Shown here: positions 25,314-33,703 of the stretch, one piece after another
Numbering within the stretch: position 1 is the stretch's first letter
Layout of the letters: each line of letters begins with the position of its first letter
Assembly (NCBI RefSeq): GCF_000300855.1
Contig: NZ_ALJF01000022.1
Span: 1 to 36,402 of the forward strand
DNA from: Agrobacterium albertimagni AOL15
Lineage (GTDB): Bacteria > Pseudomonadota > Alphaproteobacteria > Rhizobiales > Rhizobiaceae
Length of the DNA stretch: 36,402 bases
Reading direction: 5' to 3'
Notes under the pieces: model-generated
What the model was told of the DNA's origin: nothing
Databases searched by the model: none
Seen by the model: the letters and a program-made list of their open reading frames with translations, nothing else
Program-made: the position numbers and the translations under genes

Positions 25314-26501
25314 TCAGAGCGCGGCCAGCAGTGCCGGTGTCGGCCAGCCATCGGCGGGTAGGCCCACCCGCTGCTGCTCCTTCTGCACCGCGACGCGCGT
25401 GCCCGCGCCAAGGATTCCGTCGATCTTACCGACGTCATGGCCAAGGGCCTGCAGCTTGGTCTGCAGCGCCATCATCTGGTCGGTGTCGAGGCCCTGTTCC
25501 GGATTGCCCTTCTGGTAGGCAGGCGCGCCGCTGAAGCGCGTGGCGAAGTAGGCTGCCGAGGTCGTGTAGATGAAGGACTGATTCCATTCGAGATAGATGT
25601 TGAAGTTCGGATAGGTCATGAAGGCCGGTCCCTTGCGACCCTGCGGCAGAATCAGCGAGGCGGGCAGGGCAGAGAAAGCCGTCTCGCCGTCGCGGGGCTG
25701 AACGCCAAGCGCAAACCACTCTCCTGCCGTCATCGTGCCTCCAAGGCCGGACTTCTCGAAGGGCAGGTTTTCCGGAATGCTGACTTCCTGGATCCAGGGT
25801 TCTCCGCGCTTGAAGCCGAGGTGCTGAATGAAGCGTGCAGCCGTGAGAAGGGCGTCAGGGCTGCTCTGCTTGACGTTCACATGGTTGTCGCCATCGCCAT
25901 CCACGCCGAAGGCGATGATGTCTTGGGGGAGCATCTGCACCTGGCCAATTTCGCCAGCCCAGGCTCCGGTGTTGGTCGCAGGGTCCAGATCGCCATGCTC
26001 GACCATCTTGATGAGCGCCAGAAGTTGCGGACGGAAGAGTTCCGGGCGGCGGCAATCATGGGCGAGCGTGACCAGCGCATTGCGCGTGTTGAAATCACCC
26101 TGTACCGCGCCGAAGTCCGTTTCCTTGGCCCAGAAGGCGGCGATGACGCCGGCCGGTACGCCATATTCCTGTTCGGCGCGCGCGAAGACCTCGGAATATT
26201 CTCTGATCTTCTGCAGGCCGGTGTCGAGGCGTGCCTGACTGCCGGTGCGACTCGAGAATTCCAGGAAGGTCTGCCGGAAGACGCCCTGCGAGCGGTCGCG
26301 GGACAGAACCTTCTGGTCGATGGCGGCACCCGCAAGCGCCCTGTCGGCAATTTCGGCCGGCGTGCCTGCGGCAACGGCTTCCGCCTTCACGCCTTCGAGG
26401 AAGGTCGCGAGATCGCCGCCGCATTGCTGTTGCGCCTGGGCAAAACCGGCAGAGGCAAGAATGAGGGCAAGAGGGAGCGCATGACGCAGGGCTTTGTTCA
26501 T
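25314..26501 (-). CDS. Exported MltB-family lytic murein transglycosylase with PG-binding domain
   Basis: This 395-residue protein begins with a Sec signal peptide (likely cut after AQA at residue 23). The SLT_2/MltB catalytic domain follows (about 30-320), with the catalytic glutamate in FWAKETDFG (Glu127), the family-typical AGEIGQVQMLP and the late YLEWNQSFIYTTSAAYFATR, cited in part as EWNQSF. A PG_binding_1 domain (about 335-393, LQTKLQALGHDVGKIDGILGAG shown as DGILGAGT) closes it. The enzyme cleaves glycan strands to form 1,6-anhydro-MurNAc ends in the periplasm. It is not a lipoprotein. A GH25-type gene lies upstream on the same strand with a 99-base gap containing an inverted repeat. 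Confidence 0.93.
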   Translation of the reverse strand: MNKALRHALPLALILASAGFAQAQQQCGGDLATFLEGVKAEAVAAGTPAEIADRALAGAAIDQKVLSRDRSQGVFRQTFLEFSSRTGSQARLDTGLQKIREYSEVFARAEQEYGVPAGVIAAFWAKETDFGAVQGDFNTRNALVTLAHDCRRPELFRPQLLALIKMVEHGDLDPATNTGAWAGEIGQVQMLPQDIIAFGVDGDGDNHVNVKQSSPDALLTAARFIQHLGFKRGEPWIQEVSIPENLPFEKSGLGGTMTAGEWFALGVQPRDGETAFSALPASLILPQGRKGPAFMTYPNFNIYLEWNQSFIYTTSAAYFATRFSGAPAYQKGNPEQGLDTDQMMALQTKLQALGHDVGKIDGILGAGTRVAVQKEQQRVGLPADGWPTPALLAAL

Positions 26502-26522
26502 CGATCAGTCCTTCGGGTTGCG

Positions 26523-26562
26523 TGCCAGTGCAGGCCTCCTCTTGAGGCGGCCTGCACTGGCA
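26523..26562. repeat. 14-bp inverted repeat between the GH25 and MltB-type genes
   Basis: TGCCAGTGCAGGCC (26523-26536) pairs perfectly with GGCCTGCACTGGCA (26549-26562) around a 12-base loop. No U-run follows on the minus strand, the direction of both flanking genes, so it is not a classical terminator. It may separate the two transcripts or stabilise mRNA. Confidence 0.5.
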
Positions 26563-26600
26563 TGAGTTTGTTTCTCAGAGCCTCTAGGCCGTGTTTGCGA

Positions 26601-27380
26601 TCATTTCGAGACGGCGGCGACCCAGTTCTGCCAGTTCTTCTGGGTGCCGGCGAAAACGTTGATGTCGGTTTCGCCGCGGATACCGGGAATGACGCCTGTC
26701 GACGTGTATTGCCAGAAGGACCAGCGCCGTTCCGGATAGATCACGCTTGGGTGCTGCGCCACGGCCCTGACCCAAAAGTGATGGTCCTTGAACGCGCCTT
26801 CGAGATTGTCCCGATGAAAGTCGACGGAGGTGTAGATGATCGGACGCTTGCCGAAATGGGCCTCGATGCGCTGCATGAAGCGCTGCATCTCCCTGCGTAC
26901 CGTCGCGGGGTCAGGACGCAGGCGGCAGGTCGGAGACGTGGGGTTCCATTCGACGTCGAGAACCGGCGGCAGGAGATTGGCATCACGCGGCACATTCTTG
27001 ATGAACCAGTCGGCTTGTTCGTCGGCCGTCGAACAGAAATAGTAGAAGTGGTAGGCGGCGTGCGGGATCCCGGCATCGCTGGCGCCCTTCCAGTAGTCGT
27101 GGAAACGGGGATCGAGCATGTCCTTGCCTTCCGTCGCCTTGATGAAGACGAAGGAAACGCCCGACTTCTTCACCTGGCGCCAATCGACATCGCCGTTCCA
27201 CTTGGAGACGTCGATGCCGTGCACTTCGTGACGATGCGGTGTCTTGCCGTCGAAATGCTGGGGATCGTTGTCCTGGAAGCGCGGCGAAAGAGAGGCTGTC
27301 TCCAGGAGGTCGTATGAGCCCGAGGTACAGCCCGAGACTGCAAGACAGAGGGGAAGAAGGAATGTGGGAAGCCACCGCAT
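26601..27380 (-). CDS. GH25 (lysozyme M1-like) lipoprotein
   Basis: The 259-residue protein has a lipoprotein signal (lipobox AVSGC, Cys18) and a glycoside hydrolase family 25 domain over about residues 53-255. The domain opens with GIDVSKWNGDVDW (Asp57); the catalytic acids are in LDVEW (Asp142, Glu144); YTSVDF and FWQYTSTG follow as in the family. GH25 enzymes cut the MurNAc-GlcNAc bond of peptidoglycan. Anchoring to a Gram-negative membrane suggests a housekeeping wall-remodelling role, not a phage lysin, and no phage genes are near. Its neighbour downstream is also a peptidoglycan-cleaving enzyme. The missing Asp of some GH25 sites was not checked structurally. Confidence 0.92.
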   Translation of the reverse strand: MRWLPTFLLPLCLAVSGCTSGSYDLLETASLSPRFQDNDPQHFDGKTPHRHEVHGIDVSKWNGDVDWRQVKKSGVSFVFIKATEGKDMLDPRFHDYWKGASDAGIPHAAYHFYYFCSTADEQADWFIKNVPRDANLLPPVLDVEWNPTSPTCRLRPDPATVRREMQRFMQRIEAHFGKRPIIYTSVDFHRDNLEGAFKDHHFWVRAVAQHPSVIYPERRWSFWQYTSTGVIPGIRGETDINVFAGTQKNWQNWVAAVSK

Positions 27381-27509
27381 CGAGGGTCCGTGATCTCATC
27401 ATTAGGGAAGATGCCCCGAAAGGTGCAACAACGACACGTTTGGGAGCCGACCATCGTCGCCCATCATCGTCAATTCCGGATTAGATGCAATCTTGCTTGC
27501 GCGAGGCCG

Positions 27510-28178
27510 TCAGCGGGTGATGACCGCATGCCAGGCATAGCCGCGGCAGAGGGGCTTGAATCTCAGCTGCAGGCCCTGTGCCGCCGCCCGCTCGTCCAGG
27601 ACGCTTTTCAGATCCGGGCGCGGGGTGACGTGGAAGCGGGCAAGCCAGGCTTGCAGACCCCTTTGAAACCAGTGGGGCAGGCGCTCCTGCTGACCGAAAT
27701 CGACGATGTGCAGGGAGCCGTCAGGGGCAAGCGCCTCGATGCCCCGGTCGATGGCACTCTGCCAATCGGGGATCATCGAAAGGGCATAGGAGATCATCAC
27801 TCGATCAAAATGCGGCTGTCCGAAATCTGAAGCGCGAAATGTCGTTGCGTCGGCGACCTCTAGCCTTGGGCGCGACGCCTTGCCCTCGAACTTGGCCTGG
27901 GCTGTTGCGAGCATCTCTGCCGAAATGTCGAGGCCGAAGAGGTTTGCATGCGGAAAGTGCCGCCGGGCAAGGACGAGGTTGCGCCCCGTGCCGCAACCGA
28001 TTTCCAGGAGTGAGCCGCCGTTTTGCAGATCGAGCCTTGCGATCATGTGGTCTCGACCGAGCAGGTAGTATTTCCGCGTCAGGTCGTAGATGTGCCGCTG
28101 ATAACGATACATCCGGTCCATGCGCTCCGCATGGTCCCGGCTTTCGGTCGCAGCGAGGGCGGCAGGGCTCTCGCTCAT
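27510..28178 (-). CDS. btaB: Diacylglyceryl-homoserine N-methyltransferase BtaB
   Basis: This 222-residue class I methyltransferase has the SAM loop LLEIGCGTGRN (57-67), with GLDIS ending strand 2 and SYALSMIPDW in the family-typical position. BtaB adds three methyl groups to diacylglyceryl-homoserine to give the betaine lipid DGTS. The assignment rests on the motifs plus direct coupling to btaA (ATGA overlap at 28175), the enzyme that makes its substrate. It has no signal peptide; such enzymes work at the inner face of the membrane. A different small-molecule methyltransferase would be possible from the sequence alone, but is unlikely in this context. Confidence 0.9.
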   Translation of the reverse strand: MSESPAALAATESRDHAERMDRMYRYQRHIYDLTRKYYLLGRDHMIARLDLQNGGSLLEIGCGTGRNLVLARRHFPHANLFGLDISAEMLATAQAKFEGKASRPRLEVADATTFRASDFGQPHFDRVMISYALSMIPDWQSAIDRGIEALAPDGSLHIVDFGQQERLPHWFQRGLQAWLARFHVTPRPDLKSVLDERAAAQGLQLRFKPLCRGYAWHAVITR

Positions 28179-29425
28179 GCGGGCCGCTTCTCATAGATGT
28201 GGAAGCCACCATAGATGGCGGAGCGGTCCTGCGTGTTGAGGGCATGCGAGCGTTCGGCCTGATAATGCCATTGGTCGAGAAGGTCGGGTGCGAGCTTTCC
28301 GTTCAGGATGCTGTCTTCCGCGGCGGTGCGGAAGATGACGCGGGCGCCTTCGGAGGCGGTGCGGGTGATCTCGGTCCACAGGTCGTTCAGCTGTCGCTCG
28401 TTCATCCAGTCCTGTGCGTCGAGGAGGACGTAGCGATCGACGCTGCCAGCGGGCTTTCTCGCCAGGAGTTCGGTGAAGTTGGCGTGGTGAACGGTCACGC
28501 GATCCGTCGTCTCCCTGATGGCATGATAGTGCTGTTCCTGCAGGTAGGTCGGCAGGACACCTTCTTCCGCCTTCGGATAGCGGCGGAGGAAGGCCTGCCA
28601 GGCGAAATAATTGTCGCGCAGCAGAAAATGGCAGCAGAGCTTTTCCAGACGATGGCGCAGGACGGGGGCGATGGTCCCGTCACTGGCCAGCGATGCGAGC
28701 TCGTCATATTGCTGTGGCGGGATGCCGAGGCCGAAGAGCGAACTCTTGCGGCGGGTCAGCCAGCGAATGAGCGGCTTGTCGAACAAGGGTGCAACGCGGC
28801 TGTCGAAGAACATGCGCTGCTCGCGCAAGGAGCGGGTTTCGGCGAGCTCCTCCAGGCGAACGCCATGGCTGCGGGCGATCAGGTGGCCGATGGTGATGAA
28901 CCGCCCGAGAAGGCCCGTGCGGTAGATGTTGCGGTTGAAGACGGAGATGCGGCGACGCCCCGTCACGCCGCGAGCCTCCCAGTGGCGCCGCGTGGCGGCA
29001 TCGAGATTGGGTGCTATGTGGCGGTCATACATCCGTGCGTTCGTCCTGACAGCCTGTTCGCCGAGCAGGCGACGGACGGAGGCATGGTCTGGCAGGTGGC
29101 GGAAGGCGGCAAGCTTCAGGCGATTGAGCGCGATATGGTTCGGGTTCAGGTCGACCACATCGATCGAGGCCGGGCGGCGGCTGAGATAGGCGAGCATGTT
29201 GCAGCCGCCCGAGCCGATGGTGACGATACGATGGCCTTCGGAAAGATCCATGGCCTGCATGTCGACCTCGGGATCTTCCCAGATCTGCGCATAGACGAGG
29301 CCGGAGAACAGTAGACCGAACAGCCTTTCAGACAGGCCCGCAGGTGAAAGAGCGGCATGCTGCAGCAATGCACCCTTCAGCTTCTCGTTTCCACGAAATC
29401 CGGCATCGGGTGCAAGCTCAGTCAT
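28175..29425 (-). CDS. btaA: SAM:diacylglycerol 3-amino-3-carboxypropyltransferase BtaA
   Basis: The 416-residue protein matches BtaA (DUF3419). It has the N-terminal YAQIWEDPEVD (45-55), the SAM-binding IGSGGCNML (70-78), LDAQDWM in the C-terminal half and VIFRTAAEDS near the end. BtaA transfers the 3-amino-3-carboxypropyl group of S-adenosylmethionine to diacylglycerol, forming diacylglyceryl-homoserine. With BtaB this gives DGTS, which replaces phospholipids during phosphate limitation in Rhizobiaceae. It is first in the two-gene operon and divergent from the GGDEF-EAL gene over about 140 bases. I looked for a Pho box in that gap and found only imperfect matches. Confidence 0.93.
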   Translation of the reverse strand: MTELAPDAGFRGNEKLKGALLQHAALSPAGLSERLFGLLFSGLVYAQIWEDPEVDMQAMDLSEGHRIVTIGSGGCNMLAYLSRRPASIDVVDLNPNHIALNRLKLAAFRHLPDHASVRRLLGEQAVRTNARMYDRHIAPNLDAATRRHWEARGVTGRRRISVFNRNIYRTGLLGRFITIGHLIARSHGVRLEELAETRSLREQRMFFDSRVAPLFDKPLIRWLTRRKSSLFGLGIPPQQYDELASLASDGTIAPVLRHRLEKLCCHFLLRDNYFAWQAFLRRYPKAEEGVLPTYLQEQHYHAIRETTDRVTVHHANFTELLARKPAGSVDRYVLLDAQDWMNERQLNDLWTEITRTASEGARVIFRTAAEDSILNGKLAPDLLDQWHYQAERSHALNTQDRSAIYGGFHIYEKRPA

Positions 29426-29560
29426 GTCGATCCGCCGTCCTGTTGGGTTTCACGGCGTGTAGCGCTCGGGTGCTACAGTTTGATGACGTGGTTGACGGGA
29501 GGGCGGTAACCGAATTTCAATGCATTTTATACAAATTGTCCTCAGTTATTTTAGGGGTGT

Positions 29561-29575
29561 TTAACATGATGTTAA
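29561..29575. promoter_or_regulatory. Inverted repeat straddling the GGDEF-EAL start codon
   Basis: TTAACAT-g-ATGTTAA is a perfect 7+7 inverted repeat that includes both possible ATG starts (29566 and 29569) of the downstream gene. A one-base centre makes it better as a DNA-binding palindrome than an RNA hairpin. It may be a repressor site at the start of the gene, or coincidence. Confidence 0.35.
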
Positions 29576-31134
29576 GTGAAATCCCGTTTGGGAGGCGACT
29601 GCGTTACGGACTTGCCGGTTTTCTGGGCGGCGCTGCAGCGCCGGCCGCCATGGCTCTGCCCGTTGTGGCGCAGTCCGGATTTGATGCTCTTTCCACAGCT
29701 TTTCTGAGTGAATGGTCCTCGCTCGCGGCCATCAGTCTGCCGCTTGTCGGTACCGCGGTCGGATGGCGAATCGCGTCCTGGGAGGCGATGTTGCATGAGC
29801 GTATCCGCCACCTCGAAGGCGGTGCGACGGCGCTCGAAGCGGCCTCGCGTTTCGATGGACTGACCGGCCTCGGCAACCGTCAGGCGCTGAATGAAGCACT
29901 TGAAGCCGTGATGGTGGCACGCGGTCCTTCGGGCGGGACGCTGCTGCTGATCGATCTCGACCGGTTCAAATATGTCAACGATACGCTCGGACATGCGGCG
30001 GGCGATGCACTGCTGATCGGCGTGGCCGATCGTTTGCGTCAGGCTTCGGGCGAGGGGGCGCAGCTCTTTCGTCTCGGGGCCGACGAGTTCGCCGTCATCC
30101 TGCCGCAGGCGCTACGCCGCCCGGTGGCGGAGTTCGTCTGCCTGGCGATCGAAGCCGCGCTCGCTGAACCCTTCATACTGGAGCAGGGCCGCGTGATGGC
30201 CGGTGTCAGTATCGGTGCAACCCTCATGTCTGCCGAGGACAGGGAGGTTGCAGACGTCCTGCAGCGGGCCGATCTTGCGCTCTACCGCGCCAAGGAGGTC
30301 TTTGGGCCTGCCCACGCCTTCTACGATGAAGCTCTCGCCCGCGAAGTGAAGGAAGGGCTTGAGCTCGAACGCGACCTGTCGCGCGGCTTTGTCGACGGGG
30401 AGTTCTATCTCGAATACCAGCCGATCGTCGCCGTGGAGAATGGCGATGTGCGTTCGCTGGAGGCGCTGCTGCGCTGGCGCCATCCGAAGAGGGGACTGAT
30501 CACACCCGACATCTTCATCCCGCTCGCAGAGAAGACCGGTATCATCCAGGTGATCGGCAAATGGGTCGTACAACAGGCTTGTGCTGCAGCCGTGACCTGG
30601 CCGGCACCGACTGGGGTCAGCGTCAACGTGTCGGGCGATCAGTTCAAGGATCCGAACTTCGTCACGCATATCCTCGATTGTCTGGTGGAAACAGGGCTCT
30701 CGCCCGAGCGGCTGACGATCGAAGTGACCGAAGCGGTGTTTTCCGTTGATATCGATCTTGTTTGCCGCAGTCTCGCCGAGCTTCGGTCGAGCGGTGTGCG
30801 CATCGCGCTCGACGATTTCGGCACCGGCTTCTCGTCGATCAACAATCTCCGGCTCTTCCCGCTCGATGAACTGAAGATCGATCGCTCCTTCGCGAACCAG
30901 ATGCTCGAGACAAGCCAGGGGGCGAAACTCGTCGACCTCATGCACAAGCTGTCGGAAACCTTCCAGATCCGGACCACCATCGAGGGGATCGAGACCAAGA
31001 ACCAGTTGGACTTCATCAAGCGTCTGGGTATCGGCGAGGCTCAAGGGTTCCTGTTTTCGCGCCCCTTCGCCGCGGCGGAGGCCTTGAGCTATCTGCAGGC
31101 TCGCCTGGCGCAGCGTGCAGCGACTGTCGGTTGA
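29566..31134 (+). CDS. GGDEF-EAL protein, probable c-di-GMP phosphodiesterase with degenerate GGDEF
   Basis: From ATG 29566 the protein has 522 residues: two short hydrophobic segments (about 12-35 and 52-70), a GGDEF domain (about 92-255) and an EAL domain (about 265-515). The GGDEF signature reads GADEF (171-175), so cyclase activity is doubtful; it may bind GTP and regulate. The EAL domain keeps its catalytic set: EALLRW (299-304), SVNVSGDQF, EVTEAVF, DDFGTGFSS, LKIDRSF, IEGIET and QGFLFSRP. It should therefore hydrolyse c-di-GMP at the membrane. The frame is open to 29344, but the added 74 residues are not family-like. AGGGG precedes 29566. Motility, biofilm or surface polysaccharide control is inferred. 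Confidence 0.88.
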   Translation: MMLSEIPFGRRLRYGLAGFLGGAAAPAAMALPVVAQSGFDALSTAFLSEWSSLAAISLPLVGTAVGWRIASWEAMLHERIRHLEGGATALEAASRFDGLTGLGNRQALNEALEAVMVARGPSGGTLLLIDLDRFKYVNDTLGHAAGDALLIGVADRLRQASGEGAQLFRLGADEFAVILPQALRRPVAEFVCLAIEAALAEPFILEQGRVMAGVSIGATLMSAEDREVADVLQRADLALYRAKEVFGPAHAFYDEALAREVKEGLELERDLSRGFVDGEFYLEYQPIVAVENGDVRSLEALLRWRHPKRGLITPDIFIPLAEKTGIIQVIGKWVVQQACAAAVTWPAPTGVSVNVSGDQFKDPNFVTHILDCLVETGLSPERLTIEVTEAVFSVDIDLVCRSLAELRSSGVRIALDDFGTGFSSINNLRLFPLDELKIDRSFANQMLETSQGAKLVDLMHKLSETFQIRTTIEGIETKNQLDFIKRLGIGEAQGFLFSRPFAAAEALSYLQARLAQRAATVG

Positions 31135-31224
31135 AAGTCGCGGGATAACTTGAGGCATCCGACATCCTCATCTTTCGCCTGTCATCCATTCCTGCTTCGA
31201 TAGTGGCAGCAGGAGGATTGGTTG

Positions 31225-32592
31225 ATGCGGAAACTGATGACGTGGGGCGTTCGGGTGGCGGTGGCCCTTGTCGGCATCATTACGGTGGCCGTAGCCTGGA
31301 TCCTTGTGTATCCGCCCGAACTGCTCAGGGTTGGCACCGGCTATGCCGCGAAGATCGTCTGCTCGAATGTCTTCATCGCCGGTCGCGACGCCGACGAAGT
31401 GCTGCGCGATGATGTGCAGGCCCCCGGACACCCGCTGCTGAAACTCGTGCGCGCCGAGGTCGATCTCGAACAGGGCCTGGTCAAAACTGCCCTGCTGGGC
31501 TTTGTCGCACCATCGACCGCGCTGCATCGAACCGGCCTCGGCTGCGCGACCTTGAGCGATTCTGCGATCGAGGCGGCGAGGGGGCTGTCTGCTCCGCCGG
31601 CAGAAGCCGCCTCGGTGGACATGGCTGCGGCCTGGCCGGAGGGTGACGCAGTGCCAGAGAACGATCCTCGGCTGCAGGCCATACTCTCTGATGCCGACCT
31701 TCTCGGACCGAGCGCCCGCGCAGTCGTCGTCGTCAAGGACGGCCGGATCGTCGGTGAGGCCTATGGCCCGGGTTTCAATGCGGACACACCGCTCCTTGGC
31801 TGGTCGATGACGAAGACGGTCACAGCCGCGCTCATCGGCATCCTCAAGGGGGAGGGCCGGATCGACGAGAGTGCGACGAAGCTGTTTTTGGAATGGAATG
31901 GTGACAGTCGTGGCGAGATCACGCTTTCGGATTTGCTCGCCATGGAAAGCGGCCTCAGCTTCAACGAGAGCTATGGCGATGTGACCGACGTGACGCGCAT
32001 GCTCTATCTCGACGGAGATATGGGCGCCTATGCGGCGTCGCTGCCTCCAGCTTCAGAGCCGGGGACGCGGTTCAACTACTCTTCCGGCGAAACGGTGCTG
32101 ATCTCGCGCTACTGGATGTCGCTCTTCTCGGACCGGGAGACGGCGCTCGCCTATCCGCGTGAGGCCCTGTTCGACGTGATCGGCATGGGCAGCGCAGTGC
32201 TCGAGGCGGATCCAAACGGCACCTTTGTCGGCAGTTCCTATCTCTACGCAACGGCCCGCGACTGGGCACGTTTCGGTCTTCTGATTGCGGAGAACGGACG
32301 CTGGTCCGGTCGACAGTTCGTCGATCCGTCCATCATGGCACGCATCTTCGAACCGGCTGCCGTTTCCAATGGCGCCTATACGAGAGGGCAAGCCTGGCAG
32401 AATGGTCCGGGAGACAAGGACAGCAGCTTTTCGCTGCCCGAGGAGACGCTCTGGATGCTCGGGCATGACGGCCAGTCGATTGCCGTCATTCCATCGGAAG
32501 GATTGGTGGTCGTGAGGCTTGGTCTGACGCCGCGTAGGCTCGACTACAGGCCGCAGAGACTGGTGCAGGCGGTACGCGATGCGCTGCGCTGA
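31225..32592 (+). CDS. Membrane-anchored SxxK serine hydrolase (beta-lactamase/esterase-like)
   Basis: The 455-residue protein has an N-terminal membrane segment (about 8-30). A domain of the class C beta-lactamase/DD-peptidase superfamily (about 160-450) carries nucleophile motif SMTK (Ser194, Lys197), YSS at Tyr285 in the second motif position and GHDGQS near the end in place of the KTG motif. This resembles the EstB/6-aminohexanoate-dimer hydrolase branch, so an esterase or amidase role is likelier than beta-lactam resistance. The start is ATG 31225, 8 bases after AGGAGG; TTG 31222 is also possible. It is a single gene, convergent with the SLT lipoprotein gene 12 bases away. The substrate is unknown. 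Confidence 0.85.
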   Translation: MRKLMTWGVRVAVALVGIITVAVAWILVYPPELLRVGTGYAAKIVCSNVFIAGRDADEVLRDDVQAPGHPLLKLVRAEVDLEQGLVKTALLGFVAPSTALHRTGLGCATLSDSAIEAARGLSAPPAEAASVDMAAAWPEGDAVPENDPRLQAILSDADLLGPSARAVVVVKDGRIVGEAYGPGFNADTPLLGWSMTKTVTAALIGILKGEGRIDESATKLFLEWNGDSRGEITLSDLLAMESGLSFNESYGDVTDVTRMLYLDGDMGAYAASLPPASEPGTRFNYSSGETVLISRYWMSLFSDRETALAYPREALFDVIGMGSAVLEADPNGTFVGSSYLYATARDWARFGLLIAENGRWSGRQFVDPSIMARIFEPAAVSNGAYTRGQAWQNGPGDKDSSFSLPEETLWMLGHDGQSIAVIPSEGLVVVRLGLTPRRLDYRPQRLVQAVRDALR

Positions 32593-32604
32593 CGACGCCG
32601 GCGG

Positions 32605-33570
32605 TCAACGCGTCAGGTGCAGCAGGCCCTTGCGCTTGGCATCGTAATAATAGCCACGGGAATACAGGCGGACAGCCTGATCGTGATCATTGTCCGCGAC
32701 CACCCAGGCACCCTTCAAATACTTGACCGCGTATTTGATGTTGGTTTCGGCGTCGAAGAGGCCATCGGCGGGGCCGTTGTAACCCATGGCCTTGGCCGTG
32801 TTGTAGCGGATCTGCATCAGGCCGTAATTGCCCTTGCTGTAGGCGGCCGGATTGTAGCGGCTCTCGCGATGAACCACCCGATGCACGAGATCGGTCGGGA
32901 TCTCATAGAGCTTGGAATATTTCTCGATGAGCGCATTTAGCCGTGTCGGGCCGACCGTATCCGGCTTGCGTCCCGCGTTGGGTGCCGACGGTTCGCCCGG
33001 GGGCGAGACGTCGAAGGGATCGCCGAAACTTGTAAGTGCCGTTGCGCGCAGCGGGGCAGCGTAAGCAAGAACGACAGGCGGCTTCGCCGCTGCAGGCTCC
33101 GTGGTAGCCGTCGCGGTGGGTGCGGGCGTCGCACTTGCAGCGGGTGGGCTGAGTGTTGCCTCGGTGGATGCCGCTGCCACGGCCATCTGCTGGCTCTCAG
33201 TGGTCGCCGGCGTCGTCACCATGGCCAGAGCATCGGTGGCTGCCGTCTGCGGCGTGGCGGGGGAAAGGGCAGAGGCTTTCAGAGCCGGGATCGGCGCTGC
33301 GGTTTCCGTGCCGGGAATGATCGGCGCGGGACCCGGGTTTGCGGCTGCAAGCTCGGCCTGTGTCGCCGCTGCCGCCTCGGGCGCAGCTGTGCCGTTCGTC
33401 GCGGCTTCGGCCGCCATGGCAGCCTGCATTTCCGGAGACTTCGGATTGGCAACCGGAGCGGCGGCAAGATCTGCCTTCACGCTCTCATCGATCGCGGTGC
33501 ATCCACCCAGTCCAGCCAACAGTGAAGCAGCCATGCAGAGAGCGATGCCGCGGTCAGTTCTGACGTTCAT
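32605..33570 (-). CDS. SLT-domain lytic transglycosylase, lipoprotein with long Ala/Pro/Thr linker
   Basis: From ATG 33570 the protein has 321 residues. A lipobox LGGC with Cys24 follows a hydrophobic signal. A long Ala/Pro/Thr-rich linker (about 35-165) leads to a C-terminal SLT domain (about 215-310), with the catalytic glutamate in HRESRYNP (Glu236), then YGLMQI and NIKYAVKYL, as in Slt70-like enzymes. It should cleave glycan strands from the membrane, with the linker giving reach. A GTG at 33594 would add 8 residues; neither start has a good Shine-Dalgarno, so the start is uncertain. It is a single gene downstream of the LysE-type gene. Confidence 0.88.
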   Translation of the reverse strand: MNVRTDRGIALCMAASLLAGLGGCTAIDESVKADLAAAPVANPKSPEMQAAMAAEAATNGTAAPEAAAATQAELAAANPGPAPIIPGTETAAPIPALKASALSPATPQTAATDALAMVTTPATTESQQMAVAAASTEATLSPPAASATPAPTATATTEPAAAKPPVVLAYAAPLRATALTSFGDPFDVSPPGEPSAPNAGRKPDTVGPTRLNALIEKYSKLYEIPTDLVHRVVHRESRYNPAAYSKGNYGLMQIRYNTAKAMGYNGPADGLFDAETNIKYAVKYLKGAWVVADNDHDQAVRLYSRGYYYDAKRKGLLHLTR

Positions 33571-33703
33571 GCCACTATCCGTTACGAGATGCACGCGAGG
33601 TCACCGGCAAATCAGCCGACTGTTCGTTTCCGTTTCTTAATCTATGCCCAGCATTGCGGCAAGCTTGCGACCTCGGGGGCATTTCGCAGATGCGTCCAGC
33701 GGC

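Noticed and set aside
25437..27317. 626-codon open frame on the plus strand
   Set aside because: It crosses the intergenic gap and runs antisense to both the MltB-type and GH25 genes, and has no recognisable domain.
27839..29314. 491-codon plus-strand frame over btaA/btaB
   Set aside because: It is antisense to two motif-supported genes with an ATGA overlap.
29426..29565. Pho box upstream of btaA
   Set aside because: GTCA-containing pieces exist on the minus strand, but the repeats are 9 bases apart instead of 11 and the half-sites match poorly.
31225..32592. Antibiotic-resistance beta-lactamase
   Set aside because: The SxxK fold is present, but the third motif is HDG rather than KTG and the layout resembles esterases, so resistance is not supported.
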